Positions 17,519 to 25,661 of a stretch of 39,310 bases of DNA are shown here, piece by piece; positions within the stretch are counted from its first letter, which is position 1, and each line of letters begins with the position of its first letter. The position numbers were made by a program, and so were the translations under genes. The DNA is from Desulfobacteraceae bacterium (GTDB taxonomy: Bacteria > Desulfobacterota > Desulfobacteria > Desulfobacterales > Desulfosalsimonadaceae). The stretch is taken from the NCBI GenBank assembly GCA_011389935.1, contig JAABTJ010000026.1:1-39310 (forward strand). Reading direction: 5' to 3'. The notes beneath the pieces were generated by a model. That model was not told the origin of the DNA. It made no database searches and worked only from the letters and a program-made list of their open reading frames with translations.

Positions 17519-18022
17519 TTACGAAGCCCTTTTTTTCCTTCTTGAAAAAAACAAGGCGGTACCGATGCCCCCCCACACGACGCAGACAGCGATGACGGCC
17601 TTTTGTCCGTTGCCCAGGCGTCCGGAAGAGGCATCCGGCTGTTCAATCCCCTCGGTGCTTATCGGGATGTGGATCATGGCACCGTGCCCTGTCCGGCGGA
17701 CTTGGACGCTCCACGTTCCGGTAATGCCGTGGTCCGGTATGAAGCCGAATTTCCCCTGATCGTCGAGGACCGAGCGCATCCACGGTGTTGCCGGGTTGTC
17801 CGGGGCGTAAACGATTACCTCCCCTCCGGCCAGAGGCTGCCCGTTGTCATAGGCGGCAACGATTTCTATGCCGGATACTTTTGCGTAGTCTGCCGCAACC
17901 CCGTGGGCGTAAACATGCACAGCACCGGTAAGAAAAAACACAAAAAGCAAGACCGGAAAAACAAAAAAAGGAGATATGCTCCTATTTTGCCACCGGCATT
18001 TGACGGTCATCATCATTTTCAC
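17519..18022 (-). CDS. Periplasmic Ig-like/carboxypeptidase-regulatory-like protein with C-terminal membrane anchor
   Basis: 167 residues: a signal sequence (VFPVLLFVFFLTGAVHVYAHG), one small beta-sandwich domain (about 45-125) with GQPLAGGEVIVYAPDNP and GKFGFIPDHGITGTWSVQV, and a C-terminal helix (VIAVCVVWGGIGTALFF) followed by RRKKR. The domain resembles those found in periplasmic components near nickel/cobalt uptake systems, where the mature protein also begins with HG; this is a resemblance only. The GTG at 18022 or the ATG at 18016 could be the start (GGGA lies upstream of both). It follows the DUF4382-like gene by 66 bases on the same strand and probably forms an operon with it, divergent from a TonB receptor. 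Confidence 0.75.
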   Translation of the reverse strand: MKMMMTVKCRWQNRSISPFFVFPVLLFVFFLTGAVHVYAHGVAADYAKVSGIEIVAAYDNGQPLAGGEVIVYAPDNPATPWMRSVLDDQGKFGFIPDHGITGTWSVQVRRTGHGAMIHIPISTEGIEQPDASSGRLGNGQKAVIAVCVVWGGIGTALFFSRRKKRAS

Positions 18023-18088
18023 AGGTCCCTGGGTTTTGGCCTTCCAGCCGCGGCCGCTGGCCGACGAAACCGGCCGGAAGGCGCGGTT

Positions 18089-18838
18089 TTATTTCCATTG
18101 AACGGCGCAGTGTCCTTCTCCGGCATGGCCCACGTGCATTCCTTCCAGCCGGATGTCATGTATCTTGGTACTGTCAGCAAAGGGAGCGAAGCCAACGGCA
18201 CCCGTATTCATGGGGTCATCGGCGTCCCTGTCGGCCCGCCCGAAGATGTGGTCAAAGTGAAAGGTCATTTCCAGGTCGGTCGTATCGCCTTTGCGCAGAA
18301 ATCCCTTGCGCTCATCCCCCACAAATTCCCCGCAGAAATACGTGGACTCCTCTGCGGAACGGATCTGAAAGTCAACTTCCCGCCCCTCTTTTTCGGCTTT
18401 TCCGATCAGAAGCATTGAATATCCGGACAAAATCCCCTCTTTATCGGGTGTCAGCCTCCAGGAGATGGCGTTGTAGTGGCCGGGGGCCGCGCCTTCGACC
18501 TCCCCCACAAAAACAGACGTCGTTTCCCTGCTGCCCGCGGCGAGATCGACGACGTGAATGCCGTCAAGGCTGATTTTTTCTTCGGCGGAAATCGTCTCTC
18601 CGCAATGGGCGTCATAGGGTGGATCGGTCTGGTAAGCGGTAATGTCGGAGAGCGCAACAAAGGCGTGGCTGAATGTAAGGGTCCATCCGTCCTTGGTCTG
18701 TTGGGGGGGGATAAATCCTTCGACGACCAGTTCTTCGCCGTTGGCGTAAAATTGCAGCGTTCCGGCCGACGAGCCTGGAACATGAACAAAAAGCGTCATA
18801 AAAACAAATACGATACAGGTTACAATCGTCTTTCCCAT
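18089..18838 (-). CDS. Secreted beta-rich protein of unknown function (DUF4382-like)
   Basis: 249 residues with a signal peptide (IVTCIVFVFMTLFVHV... cleaved near SSA|G). The mature part is predicted all-beta: an early strand FSHAFVALSDITAY, then IHVVDLAAG and APGHYNAISWRL, an order reminiscent of DUF4382 and MbnP-type periplasmic proteins. It has several histidines (FHFDHIFG) and four cysteines in the mature part. A metal-binding role is possible but not shown. AAGGGG lies upstream of the ATG. It is the first gene of a two-gene unit facing the TonB receptor across the inverted-repeat element. Family assignment is tentative. Confidence 0.7.
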   Translation of the reverse strand: MGKTIVTCIVFVFMTLFVHVPGSSAGTLQFYANGEELVVEGFIPPQQTKDGWTLTFSHAFVALSDITAYQTDPPYDAHCGETISAEEKISLDGIHVVDLAAGSRETTSVFVGEVEGAAPGHYNAISWRLTPDKEGILSGYSMLLIGKAEKEGREVDFQIRSAEESTYFCGEFVGDERKGFLRKGDTTDLEMTFHFDHIFGRADRDADDPMNTGAVGFAPFADSTKIHDIRLEGMHVGHAGEGHCAVQWK

Positions 18839-18931
18839 TGGATGCCCCTTGTGACTTGAAATTGTTTTTGTGTTGGTTTGCGTTAAAAAACCGAAGCGTT
18901 GGCAATCGGATCACCGTGCAAACCGGTAAAT

Positions 18932-18981
18932 AAAAAAAGCCATGGCAGTCCCGGTTTTCAATAAAGGGCCTTCATGGCTTT
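18932..18981. repeat. Left inverted repeat of a 0.33-kb element
   Basis: About 48 bases that match the reverse complement of 19205-19257 with only a 4-base difference and one indel. The unit is itself a hairpin: AAAGCCATG at one end pairs with CATGGCTTT at the other, with a further GTCCC/GGGCC core. Confidence 0.85.
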
Positions 18982-19127
18982 GTTGTATGGCGAATCAGTG
19001 TCTGCTGCGCAATTTCTTATTGCGATTTTTTTATGCCTATATTTTTTTGGCGGGATTGTCAATTTTTAAAATTGTCGATGAAGGCCTTTTCCCGGATACC
19101 GTTTCACAAGACGGGAATGATTCCCTG

Positions 19128-19155
19128 TTGACAAACGTTTCAAAAAATGTATATG
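19128..19155 (+). promoter_or_regulatory. Candidate promoter for the TonB receptor
   Basis: TTGACA (19128-19133) and TATATG (19150-19155) are spaced by 16 bases. The transcript would run through the right repeat hairpin before reaching the receptor start at 19326. Confidence 0.5.
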
Positions 19156-19204
19156 TACGATCTATTGGCAACAGGAAGTTGCGCAATACCTATTCATCAT
19201 AAGT

Positions 19205-19257
19205 AAAAAAAAGCCATGAAGGCCCTTTATTGAAAAACCGGGACCCTCATGGCTTTT
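19205..19257. repeat. Right inverted repeat, hairpin in the TonB receptor leader
   Basis: Reverse-complement partner of 18932-18981. AAAGCCATGAAGGCCC pairs with GGACCCTCATGGCTTT and is followed by a short T run, so it can act as a terminator or attenuator about 70 bases before the receptor start. Confidence 0.8.
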
Positions 19258-19325
19258 GTGCTTTTTGGCTTCGCATGTTTTTCTGCTTCCAGGGCGCCGG
19301 TTTTACAAAACGAAAAGGAGAAGGA

Positions 19326-21257
19326 ATGAAGCGAAAAGGCGCACCGGTAATACTGTTTTTGTTTTTTTTATTGTGCTTGTGGACGGGCGGAGCCGCAGCA
19401 TCTGAAAACGAAAAAGCGGAAGAAACCGTTCAACTCGAAGAAATGCGGGTGATTTCTTCACCGATCATAGAAGGCAATCTTGTCGACCCATACGGCGCTG
19501 TATCAACGATTGTCTCCGACGAGCAGATAAAAGATCTGAACGCCCAGGACATCGGGACGGCTCTTCGCCGCACACCGGGGGTTACCATCTCCCGCTACAA
19601 CCCTATCGGTTCTTTTGGCGGTGCGGAAGGGGGCGGTATATTTATCCGGGGCAAAGGATCCAGTCGGCCCGGCGCGGAAATTAAGACCTTCATCGATGGC
19701 GTTCCCATGTTTATGGGTGTATGGAACCACCCGCTCCTTGACTTGCTTTCCGTTGATACGGCTTCAGCCATTGAAGTACACAAAAGCCCTCAGCCCCAGC
19801 TTTTTGGAAACGCCTTTGCTGCAGTGAATATTGTTCCCAAAAAGAAGGTTGCTGAAGGTTTTCAGACCAATCTTCATTTGGCCGGGGGAAGCTATGACAC
19901 GCTGGTTCAGCGAGCGGAGCACGCGGGAAAAACCGGTGCAGTCGACTATTATCTGGGGCAGAGCTTCCGGACGTCCAACGGGCACAGAACAAAATCGGAC
20001 GGTGAATTGACCAACTATTTCGCCCGGCTGGGCAGGGAAATCGGTCAAAACTGGTACGCCTCCGTATTCGGCCTGTATACGGACAATGATGCATCCGATC
20101 CGGGTGTAAAAGGCGCCGATCCCTTGGAACGAGAGGGCAAATACGGCACCGAAGCGTTGATGGGGGCGGTAAAACTGGAACACGCGTATCCGGATATCCG
20201 CGGCGATATCAAGGTCTATGCCAACCAGGGAGAGGGGCAACAGCTGTCCAGGCCCGATGGCAGACCGGATGCCGTCTGGGAGTTTTCGTACTACGGCGTC
20301 AAGACCAGAGAGGCGTTTACTGCGTGGACGAACGGGGAAGTGGTTTTGGGGCTGGACCATGATGTCATCAAGGGGGAGGGCGGCGCAAAAGGGGATAAAT
20401 GGGAGGGGCATACCCACAGAATCACCTCTCCGTACGCGGCTGTAAATCATTTGCTGGGTGACAGAGACGGGTATTATGCGACTCCGTCGGCCGGTTTCCG
20501 ATATTATGATCACAATCGTTTCCCATCCGAGATCGCGCCGCATGCGGGCCTTGTATTGGGGTACAAAAATACCCGGGTGCATGCCGGATACGCCAGGGGC
20601 GTCATCTACCCCGGCCTGGAGGTCCTGGTTCTTTCGGAATACACGATTCCCATGCTGGGGGATTCATGGAAGGACCTCAATGCGGAAACCCTGGATCATT
20701 ATGAAATCGGCATCAGCCATGCATGGACACGCGTGCGGGCGGATCTGACCTTTTTCCGGGATGAGGGGGAAGATCGGTATTTGATCGTGCCGCCCCCGCC
20801 GCCCCCGCCGGTGTATGCCAATATCGGCGACTACCGGATTCAGGGGGCGGAGGCGACTGTCAATTATATCCCCACCGCAGATATTTCTTTGTTTTTCGGC
20901 GCGACATTTTTGGACAGCGATCCCGGTGACTTGCCATACGCCCCGGATGCCACGTTCAACGCCGGATGTAACTGGGAATTTATGCGAAATTTCAGGCTGA
21001 GCATGGATGGACAGTATGTTTCAGACATGAACGTTACCTCACAGGCGCGGCGCGAAGGAGAGGCAAATGAGACCGAACTGGACAGCTACTGCCTGATTAA
21101 CGGGAAAGTAAGCTACCTGTTTCGCCCGGGCGAAGGTCATCTGGAAACGGAGCTGTTTGTTTCCGGGGAAAACCTGACGGACAAGCGGTACGAGTACCGG
21201 CCGGGGTATCCCATGCCGGGGATAAATGCAATGGCGGGTCTGTCTTTGGCATTTTGA
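19326..21257 (+). CDS. TonB-dependent outer-membrane receptor
   Basis: 643 residues. A signal peptide (VILFLFFLLCLWTGGAAAS) precedes a plug domain (about 45-155: EEMRVISSPI TonB-box-like stretch, GTALRRTPGVTISRY, GGGIFIRGKG, IKTFIDGVP, and the typical IEVHKSPQPQLFGNAFAAVN) and a 22-strand barrel ending in AGLSLAF with a terminal phenylalanine. It imports a scarce ligand, such as a metal chelate, with energy from TonB/ExbBD encoded elsewhere. A run of seven or more prolines near residue 490 sits in an extracellular loop. AAAAGGAGAAGG precedes the ATG at 19326. It is 100 bases upstream of the nucleoside hydrolase-FmdE gene and probably co-transcribed with it. Confidence 0.92.
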   Translation: MKRKGAPVILFLFFLLCLWTGGAAASENEKAEETVQLEEMRVISSPIIEGNLVDPYGAVSTIVSDEQIKDLNAQDIGTALRRTPGVTISRYNPIGSFGGAEGGGIFIRGKGSSRPGAEIKTFIDGVPMFMGVWNHPLLDLLSVDTASAIEVHKSPQPQLFGNAFAAVNIVPKKKVAEGFQTNLHLAGGSYDTLVQRAEHAGKTGAVDYYLGQSFRTSNGHRTKSDGELTNYFARLGREIGQNWYASVFGLYTDNDASDPGVKGADPLEREGKYGTEALMGAVKLEHAYPDIRGDIKVYANQGEGQQLSRPDGRPDAVWEFSYYGVKTREAFTAWTNGEVVLGLDHDVIKGEGGAKGDKWEGHTHRITSPYAAVNHLLGDRDGYYATPSAGFRYYDHNRFPSEIAPHAGLVLGYKNTRVHAGYARGVIYPGLEVLVLSEYTIPMLGDSWKDLNAETLDHYEIGISHAWTRVRADLTFFRDEGEDRYLIVPPPPPPPVYANIGDYRIQGAEATVNYIPTADISLFFGATFLDSDPGDLPYAPDATFNAGCNWEFMRNFRLSMDGQYVSDMNVTSQARREGEANETELDSYCLINGKVSYLFRPGEGHLETELFVSGENLTDKRYEYRPGYPMPGINAMAGLSLAF

Positions 21258-21359
21258 CCCGTTCTTTGCGGTTTTCTTGCGCTATACCGGTTTTATACGG
21301 GTGTGCCTATTTTCGGTTGACAATGAATATACAGGTTGATTCTTTGGAGGCAGGTTCTG

Positions 21360-22862
21360 ATGCGACAGAGACATAATCGTTTCAAGTATTTTCTGGTTTT
21401 ACTGGCAATTTCCCTGTTTTTCGGGGCAGGCGCCGTAAAAGCCCATGATGTCCATCTCCCGATGATCATTGACACGGATGCGGGAGCTGATGACCTCCGG
21501 GCCATTACAATGCTTATTAACGCAGGCATGACGGATATTCGGCTTATTGCCACTTCCGACGGCGTTGTTTCTCCTGAAACAGGAAGCGAATCTGTAGCCC
21601 GTTTGCTGCATGCCTTGCATCGGCCGGATATCCCCGTGGCCGCAGGGCGTGAATTGACTATGGATCCGCCGCCTTTTCGGAGCGCCAGCGAAAACCTGGC
21701 ATGGCCGGATGATTTGAAGGAAGAACTCCCGGCCGTTGAACCCGCAACGGATGGGGCCGATGCCATAGCCGAAGCCCTTCGCCGTGCGGACGAAAAATCC
21801 ATTATATATTTCTGCCTCGGCCCCATGACCAACCTTGCCGACGTTTTGAAAAAGGATCCGTCCCTCGGTTCAAGGATATCCAGGATCGTATATGCCGGAT
21901 CCTCCCCAAAATCGGTTTCACCCGGATGGAATACGTCGCGGGACTCGTCTTCCGCCGCCGCAGTCTTTCACTCCGGCCTCCCCGTTTACGCTGTTGATGT
22001 TGGAAATGAGCAGCGAATCGTGTTTGGTGAAACCATGTATGCAGATCTTTGCCGCATGGAAACGGAAGCGGCACGCCTGCTCTGCAGCATTCATGACACC
22101 CCGGAGATACGGGGGAAGATATCGGAGAACCACATGCGCGTCTGGGACGAAATGGCCGTCATCTACATGAACCGTCCCCAGTATTTCGAATTCCTGCCGG
22201 ACCGGAATTTTAAAAAGGCCATGACCCTTGCGGACGTTGATGCAACCGGCGTCAAAAACGCCTGGTTCAAGCTCCTCGGCCATCCGGCTGATTTTCACAT
22301 GGATGCCCGCGAAGCCGTGGTCCTGAAAGAATTTCCCATGAACCCGGACATGTTTCGGGAAGACGTGAAACCGTTCATCGAGGATATTGTCAATGCATAC
22401 GGTGAGGAGGAATTCAAGGCCTGCCTGATTACCAATGAGCTTCACCGCCACCTGGGCGGGTATTCACTGGTAGGCGCAAAAATGGGCATTCATGCCCGCG
22501 AACTTTTGGGCGCACCCTTTGATGCCCTGGAGGTCGTCTCGCTTGCCGGGTCCAAGCCGCCGCTCAGCTGCATTAATGACGGTCTGCAGGCATCAACAGG
22601 CGCCAGCCTGGGGCGGGGAACCATTCAGGTGGAAGAAGAAGCAAGGCCCGCTGCAACATTCATCTACAGGAATACCGCACTGACGTTGACCCTTAGGCCG
22701 GTTTATGCGGATCGCATTGAGGCCGATATTGCCGAAGCCCTTGAACGATTCGGCGGGCTTAATCCGGCGTATTTCGAGCATATCCGGGCACTGTCCATAC
22801 AATATTGGATTGAATTCGACCGGGCAGCGCTTTTTGACGCAGAGGAAACCCGGCAACCCTGA
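21360..22862 (+). CDS. Secreted fusion: nucleoside hydrolase-like domain plus FmdE domain
   Basis: 500 residues. A signal peptide (FLVLLAISLFFGAGAVKA) is followed by a nucleoside hydrolase-like domain (about 33-330) with the calcium-binding motif IIDTDAGADD (D38, D40, D44, D45) and FCLGPMTNLADVL. The last 140 residues (about 355-490) match the FmdE family: H362 and H364 in HRHLGG, GAKMGIHARELLG, KPPLSCINDGLQASTG, SLGRGTIQV. FmdE domains occur in formylmethanofuran dehydrogenase gene sets and in stand-alone proteins near metal or cofactor transporters; the usual C-terminal zinc finger is missing. Hydrolase members cleave N-glycosidic bonds. The ATG has GGAGG 9 bases upstream. Joint location with a TonB receptor suggests periplasmic processing of an imported ligand, perhaps a nucleotide-linked cofactor; that is inference. 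Confidence 0.85.
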   Translation: MRQRHNRFKYFLVLLAISLFFGAGAVKAHDVHLPMIIDTDAGADDLRAITMLINAGMTDIRLIATSDGVVSPETGSESVARLLHALHRPDIPVAAGRELTMDPPPFRSASENLAWPDDLKEELPAVEPATDGADAIAEALRRADEKSIIYFCLGPMTNLADVLKKDPSLGSRISRIVYAGSSPKSVSPGWNTSRDSSSAAAVFHSGLPVYAVDVGNEQRIVFGETMYADLCRMETEAARLLCSIHDTPEIRGKISENHMRVWDEMAVIYMNRPQYFEFLPDRNFKKAMTLADVDATGVKNAWFKLLGHPADFHMDAREAVVLKEFPMNPDMFREDVKPFIEDIVNAYGEEEFKACLITNELHRHLGGYSLVGAKMGIHARELLGAPFDALEVVSLAGSKPPLSCINDGLQASTGASLGRGTIQVEEEARPAATFIYRNTALTLTLRPVYADRIEADIAEALERFGGLNPAYFEHIRALSIQYWIEFDRAALFDAEETRQP

Positions 22863-22912
22863 GGGTTTTCACAAATCCCCGGGCAAATTGTTTTGTAATT
22901 ATTTCATATTCA

Positions 22913-23935
22913 TCAGGGCGTTTTTTTGTTTCTGTCCGGCTGAAGTTCTTTTTCCAGTTCCGCGAGATTGTCGGTTTTCCCCATGGCGATTACCGTATCT
23001 CCCCCCCGGATCAATGTTTCATGAGAGGGGTTGAACAACATGTTTCCATCCGGGGTCTTCACGGCAATGATGATCAGATTGTATTTTTGACGGATGCCTG
23101 AATCCCTGAGCATCAGACCTGCAAGGGGGGATGATTCCGCTACCGGGATTTCATCCATCTGGATATCTTTTCGGTTGTAAGCAAAAACCAGATCTAAAAA
23201 ATTGCTGACCGAAGGCCGCAGAATTCGCTGAGCCATGCTGATTCCCCCGATTTCATAGGGCGACTCTACCCGGTTGGCGCCTGCGGCATACAGTTTTGCC
23301 CTGGCCTTGACACTGCTGGCCCTGGCCAGGATGAAGATCTCCGGATTGAGCTGCCGGGCGGTCAGGACCAGAAACACGCTGTCCGTATCTGTGGCCAAAG
23401 CGGCAATCAATGCTTCGGCGCGGTCGATGCCCGCCCGCAGCAGGGCTTCCTCCTCGGTGGCGTCACCGGATATATACAGGAGGTTCTGCGCTTCCATATG
23501 TTCAATGCGGTCCTGCTCTTTTTCAATCACTACCGGCTCAATGCCGTGGGCTCGGAAGTTGTTGCACAATACCTGGCCGATTCGGCCGTATCCGCAGATA
23601 ATATAATGTTTTTTCATGTGTTTGATTCTTTTGTCCAATACCCGCCTCCCGAATATGTTACGGATTTGCGTTTCCACCAGGAATTGTACCAGTGCGCTGG
23701 TCACATAGAGAAAAGAAACCGCCCCCATTGTAACCAGAAAAATGGTAAATACTCTTCCGGTGTGACTCATGGAATGAACTTCACCATAACCAACCGTGGT
23801 CATGGTGATAATTGTCATGTAGGACGCGTCCAGTAGCCCCCATCCCTCGAGTGCCATGTATCCAAAGGTGCCGATAAGCGTAGTGGCGATTACCAGGGAA
23901 AGAGAAAAACGAAGATGTTTTGAAATATCGAGCAA
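22913..23935 (-). CDS. Potassium channel protein with RCK (TrkA-N/TrkA-C) domains
   Basis: 340 residues. Two membrane helices flank a pore loop with the selectivity filter TTVGYGE (TVGYG at 47-51). A TrkA-N/RCK domain follows (about 109-230) with IICGYGRIGQ and the acidic end of strand 2 in VVIEKE, then a TrkA-C domain (about 250-330). This is the MthK-like layout of a ligand-gated K+ channel in the inner membrane. The start is a TTG at 23935: no ATG or GTG occurs upstream before an in-frame stop, and the next ATG would delete the first helix. Ribosome site weak. It converges on the nucleoside hydrolase gene, 50 bases away. The stretch 23936-24151 upstream holds no gene. Confidence 0.9.
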   Translation of the reverse strand: MLDISKHLRFSLSLVIATTLIGTFGYMALEGWGLLDASYMTIITMTTVGYGEVHSMSHTGRVFTIFLVTMGAVSFLYVTSALVQFLVETQIRNIFGRRVLDKRIKHMKKHYIICGYGRIGQVLCNNFRAHGIEPVVIEKEQDRIEHMEAQNLLYISGDATEEEALLRAGIDRAEALIAALATDTDSVFLVLTARQLNPEIFILARASSVKARAKLYAAGANRVESPYEIGGISMAQRILRPSVSNFLDLVFAYNRKDIQMDEIPVAESSPLAGLMLRDSGIRQKYNLIIIAVKTPDGNMLFNPSHETLIRGGDTVIAMGKTDNLAELEKELQPDRNKKTP

Positions 23936-24151
23936 GATAATTTCAGTCTTTTTCTGGAATGTTTGGTTTGAAACTGTTCGGGCCTCAAAAGCAATTGCGC
24001 GTCACTGCAGCAAGATAAAAATGAATCCGCTTCACAAAAAAACAAACATCCAAAACACAAAAAGGCAAGAAAACCATGTGATAATAAAACATGCGCACCT
24101 GTCCAGTCAACTGATTGCTTTGGGAAGGAAAATTTTGCTGGCGTAAAGCAG

Positions 24152-24191
24152 AAAAATCCCGAAGCCGGTCAGGAAAGGCTTCGGGATTTTT
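24152..24191 (-). terminator. Strong terminator of the rhodanese lipoprotein gene
   Basis: A perfect 15-bp stem AAAAATCCCGAAGCC / GGCTTCGGGATTTTT with a 10-base loop. It lies 26 bases after the rhodanese stop codon and, being symmetric with A and T runs, can work on both strands. Confidence 0.9.
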
Positions 24192-24217
24192 GCCGCATGC
24201 GGAAATTTTACGTTGCG

Positions 24218-25252
24218 TTATTTGCCGGAGACGTAGTTATAATTCATGACCTGGGTGTCGCGCAAAAACGTGTTGGGTACGTTGTTTTTTTCCATTCGGT
24301 CAAATATCATGGAATTGGCGCCAAACGCCAGGGAGCGGGCGTCGTATCCGAGGATCCGCAAGTATCCGGAAATGTAGGCGCTGGTCTGCCCGGTAAAGCA
24401 GTAAAGGACGCTGGGCCTGTCCGCAGGCAGCGTCAAAAGGGCATTTTCGCTTCTAAAGGGCTGTGTTTCGGGGGGATAGTTGACCGCCCCGGGAATATGC
24501 CCCTGGTTGCTGTATAGTTCGGGGGGCCAGTAGTTGACGATATAAAATCCGCCATCGGTGTATATATTATGGAATACGCTGCCATGGTCAATCATGACCG
24601 GATCCGCGCCTTGGGTAAAAAGCGTTTCGAGCCTGGCTTCCAGGATTTCTTCCGGGGCGGTCTTGCCCGTATTGATCTGCGGAAGGGATCCCGGCTGATT
24701 TTTTGGCGGCGATTCGGTGTGGACGAATTCCGATGTGCGCTGGCTGCTGATTCTTGTCAGCCATGCATTTTCCGCAAAAAGATAGGACCAGGAGCTCATT
24801 CCCCATTTCAAGGATTTCACGTTGGCAAAACCGGCGGCCCTGAGCAAAGACGTGAAGTAGGCGGTGGACTGGCCGTCGCAACTGATTAAAACGATGTTTT
24901 CATACGCGTCGGCATCCATGTTTTTCAGGTGGCCGTAAAGATCCCGGGGGTCTAAATGCACGGCGCCTTCAATGTGTCCCAGGGAAAAATCTTTCGGAGA
25001 ACGAACATCGATCAGGTACAGGCTGTCTGCCCGGGTGAGCATCTCCACCCGCAAATTCTGCGCGGTTATGACAAAAGACCCGCCCGTGTGCAGATAATCG
25101 CGCTCATTTTCAAAAAAATTGAGCAGAATCTGCGATTCGTTCTCCGTCTCCGGCGGATACCCGATATGAGCGCATCCGGATGCCAGTACCAGCAGCATGG
25201 CCCCGAATAAACCAATCCACAAAACCCCTTTTCGGACATTTTTCATCATCAT
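24218..25252 (-). CDS. Lipoprotein with two rhodanese domains
   Basis: 344 residues. A lipoprotein signal ends in the lipobox LVLASGC. The first rhodanese domain (about 65-165) has LYLIDVRSPKDFSLGHIEGA and an active-site loop LISCDGQST; the second (about 215-325) has GHIPGAVNYPP and loop LYCFTGQTS. Both loops keep the catalytic cysteine. Rhodaneses move sulfane sulfur; a membrane-anchored double-domain form outside the cytoplasm suggests sulfur transfer in the periplasm, which suits a sulfur-metabolising organism. The ATG at 25252 is used because GGAG lies 6 bases upstream; a TTG 12 bases further up is part of the ribosome site. Monocistronic. Confidence 0.88.
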   Translation of the reverse strand: MMMKNVRKGVLWIGLFGAMLLVLASGCAHIGYPPETENESQILLNFFENERDYLHTGGSFVITAQNLRVEMLTRADSLYLIDVRSPKDFSLGHIEGAVHLDPRDLYGHLKNMDADAYENIVLISCDGQSTAYFTSLLRAAGFANVKSLKWGMSSWSYLFAENAWLTRISSQRTSEFVHTESPPKNQPGSLPQINTGKTAPEEILEARLETLFTQGADPVMIDHGSVFHNIYTDGGFYIVNYWPPELYSNQGHIPGAVNYPPETQPFRSENALLTLPADRPSVLYCFTGQTSAYISGYLRILGYDARSLAFGANSMIFDRMEKNNVPNTFLRDTQVMNYNYVSGK

Positions 25253-25661
25253 TTTTAGCTCCAATTTTTCATGATTTTTGGTATATTTTTCCTGTTTTTG
25301 TCCCCATTTCAGGGATTTTTCCGGTTTTGGAAAACCGGTTTGGCTTTATAAGAGCTTATTATAGTGCCGGTATGCACTTTCGGCAAATTTTCCCCCGTTT
25401 TTTCCAGCTCGATCCTGAAACCACGGCGTCTTTATGCCGGCACTGCTCAAAGAAAAAGCCGGTCCATTTTTTGCGGAAAAAGATATCATTGCTATTATAG
25501 AGCTATGGCGGGAAGCGTGCGAAGGAAGAAGGAAAGCGAACCGCGCATGCCCAAAAGGCTTCAGCGGCTTCCCGGCGAAAACATCGATCGGCTGTGCAAA
25601 TCTTGTGGCCCATGTCCGGGATCCCGTTTCCATTCACCTGTGAATTTCAAGGAAATACGAT
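25253..25661. other. Intergenic region without a supportable gene
   Basis: Divergent region between the rhodanese lipoprotein and the amidotransferase. A candidate plus-strand promoter has TTGCGG (25471-25476) and TATTAT (25493-25498) with 16-base spacing. A frame of 69 codons at 25434-25643 (MPALLKEKAGPFFAEKDI...) starts like a protein but has no ribosome site and no recognisable family. Confidence 0.4.

Larger units (their letters stand above)
18932..19257. mobile_element. Possible MITE or paired-terminator element
   Basis: Two near-identical inverted repeats of about 48 bases enclose about 220 AT-rich bases. The interior holds a small hairpin with a T run (19008-19032), the palindrome CAATTTT-T-AAAATTG and a promoter near the right end, but no convincing gene; the 86-codon frame inside is built from repeat sequence and lacks a ribosome site. 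Size and ends fit a miniature inverted-repeat element, though no target-site duplication is evident. Alternatively the two repeats are related bidirectional terminators flanking a small transcript. Confidence 0.5.

Noticed and set aside
18942-19202. 86-codon frame inside the inverted-repeat element
   Set aside because: Its ends are made of repeat sequence, there is no ribosome site and no family resemblance.
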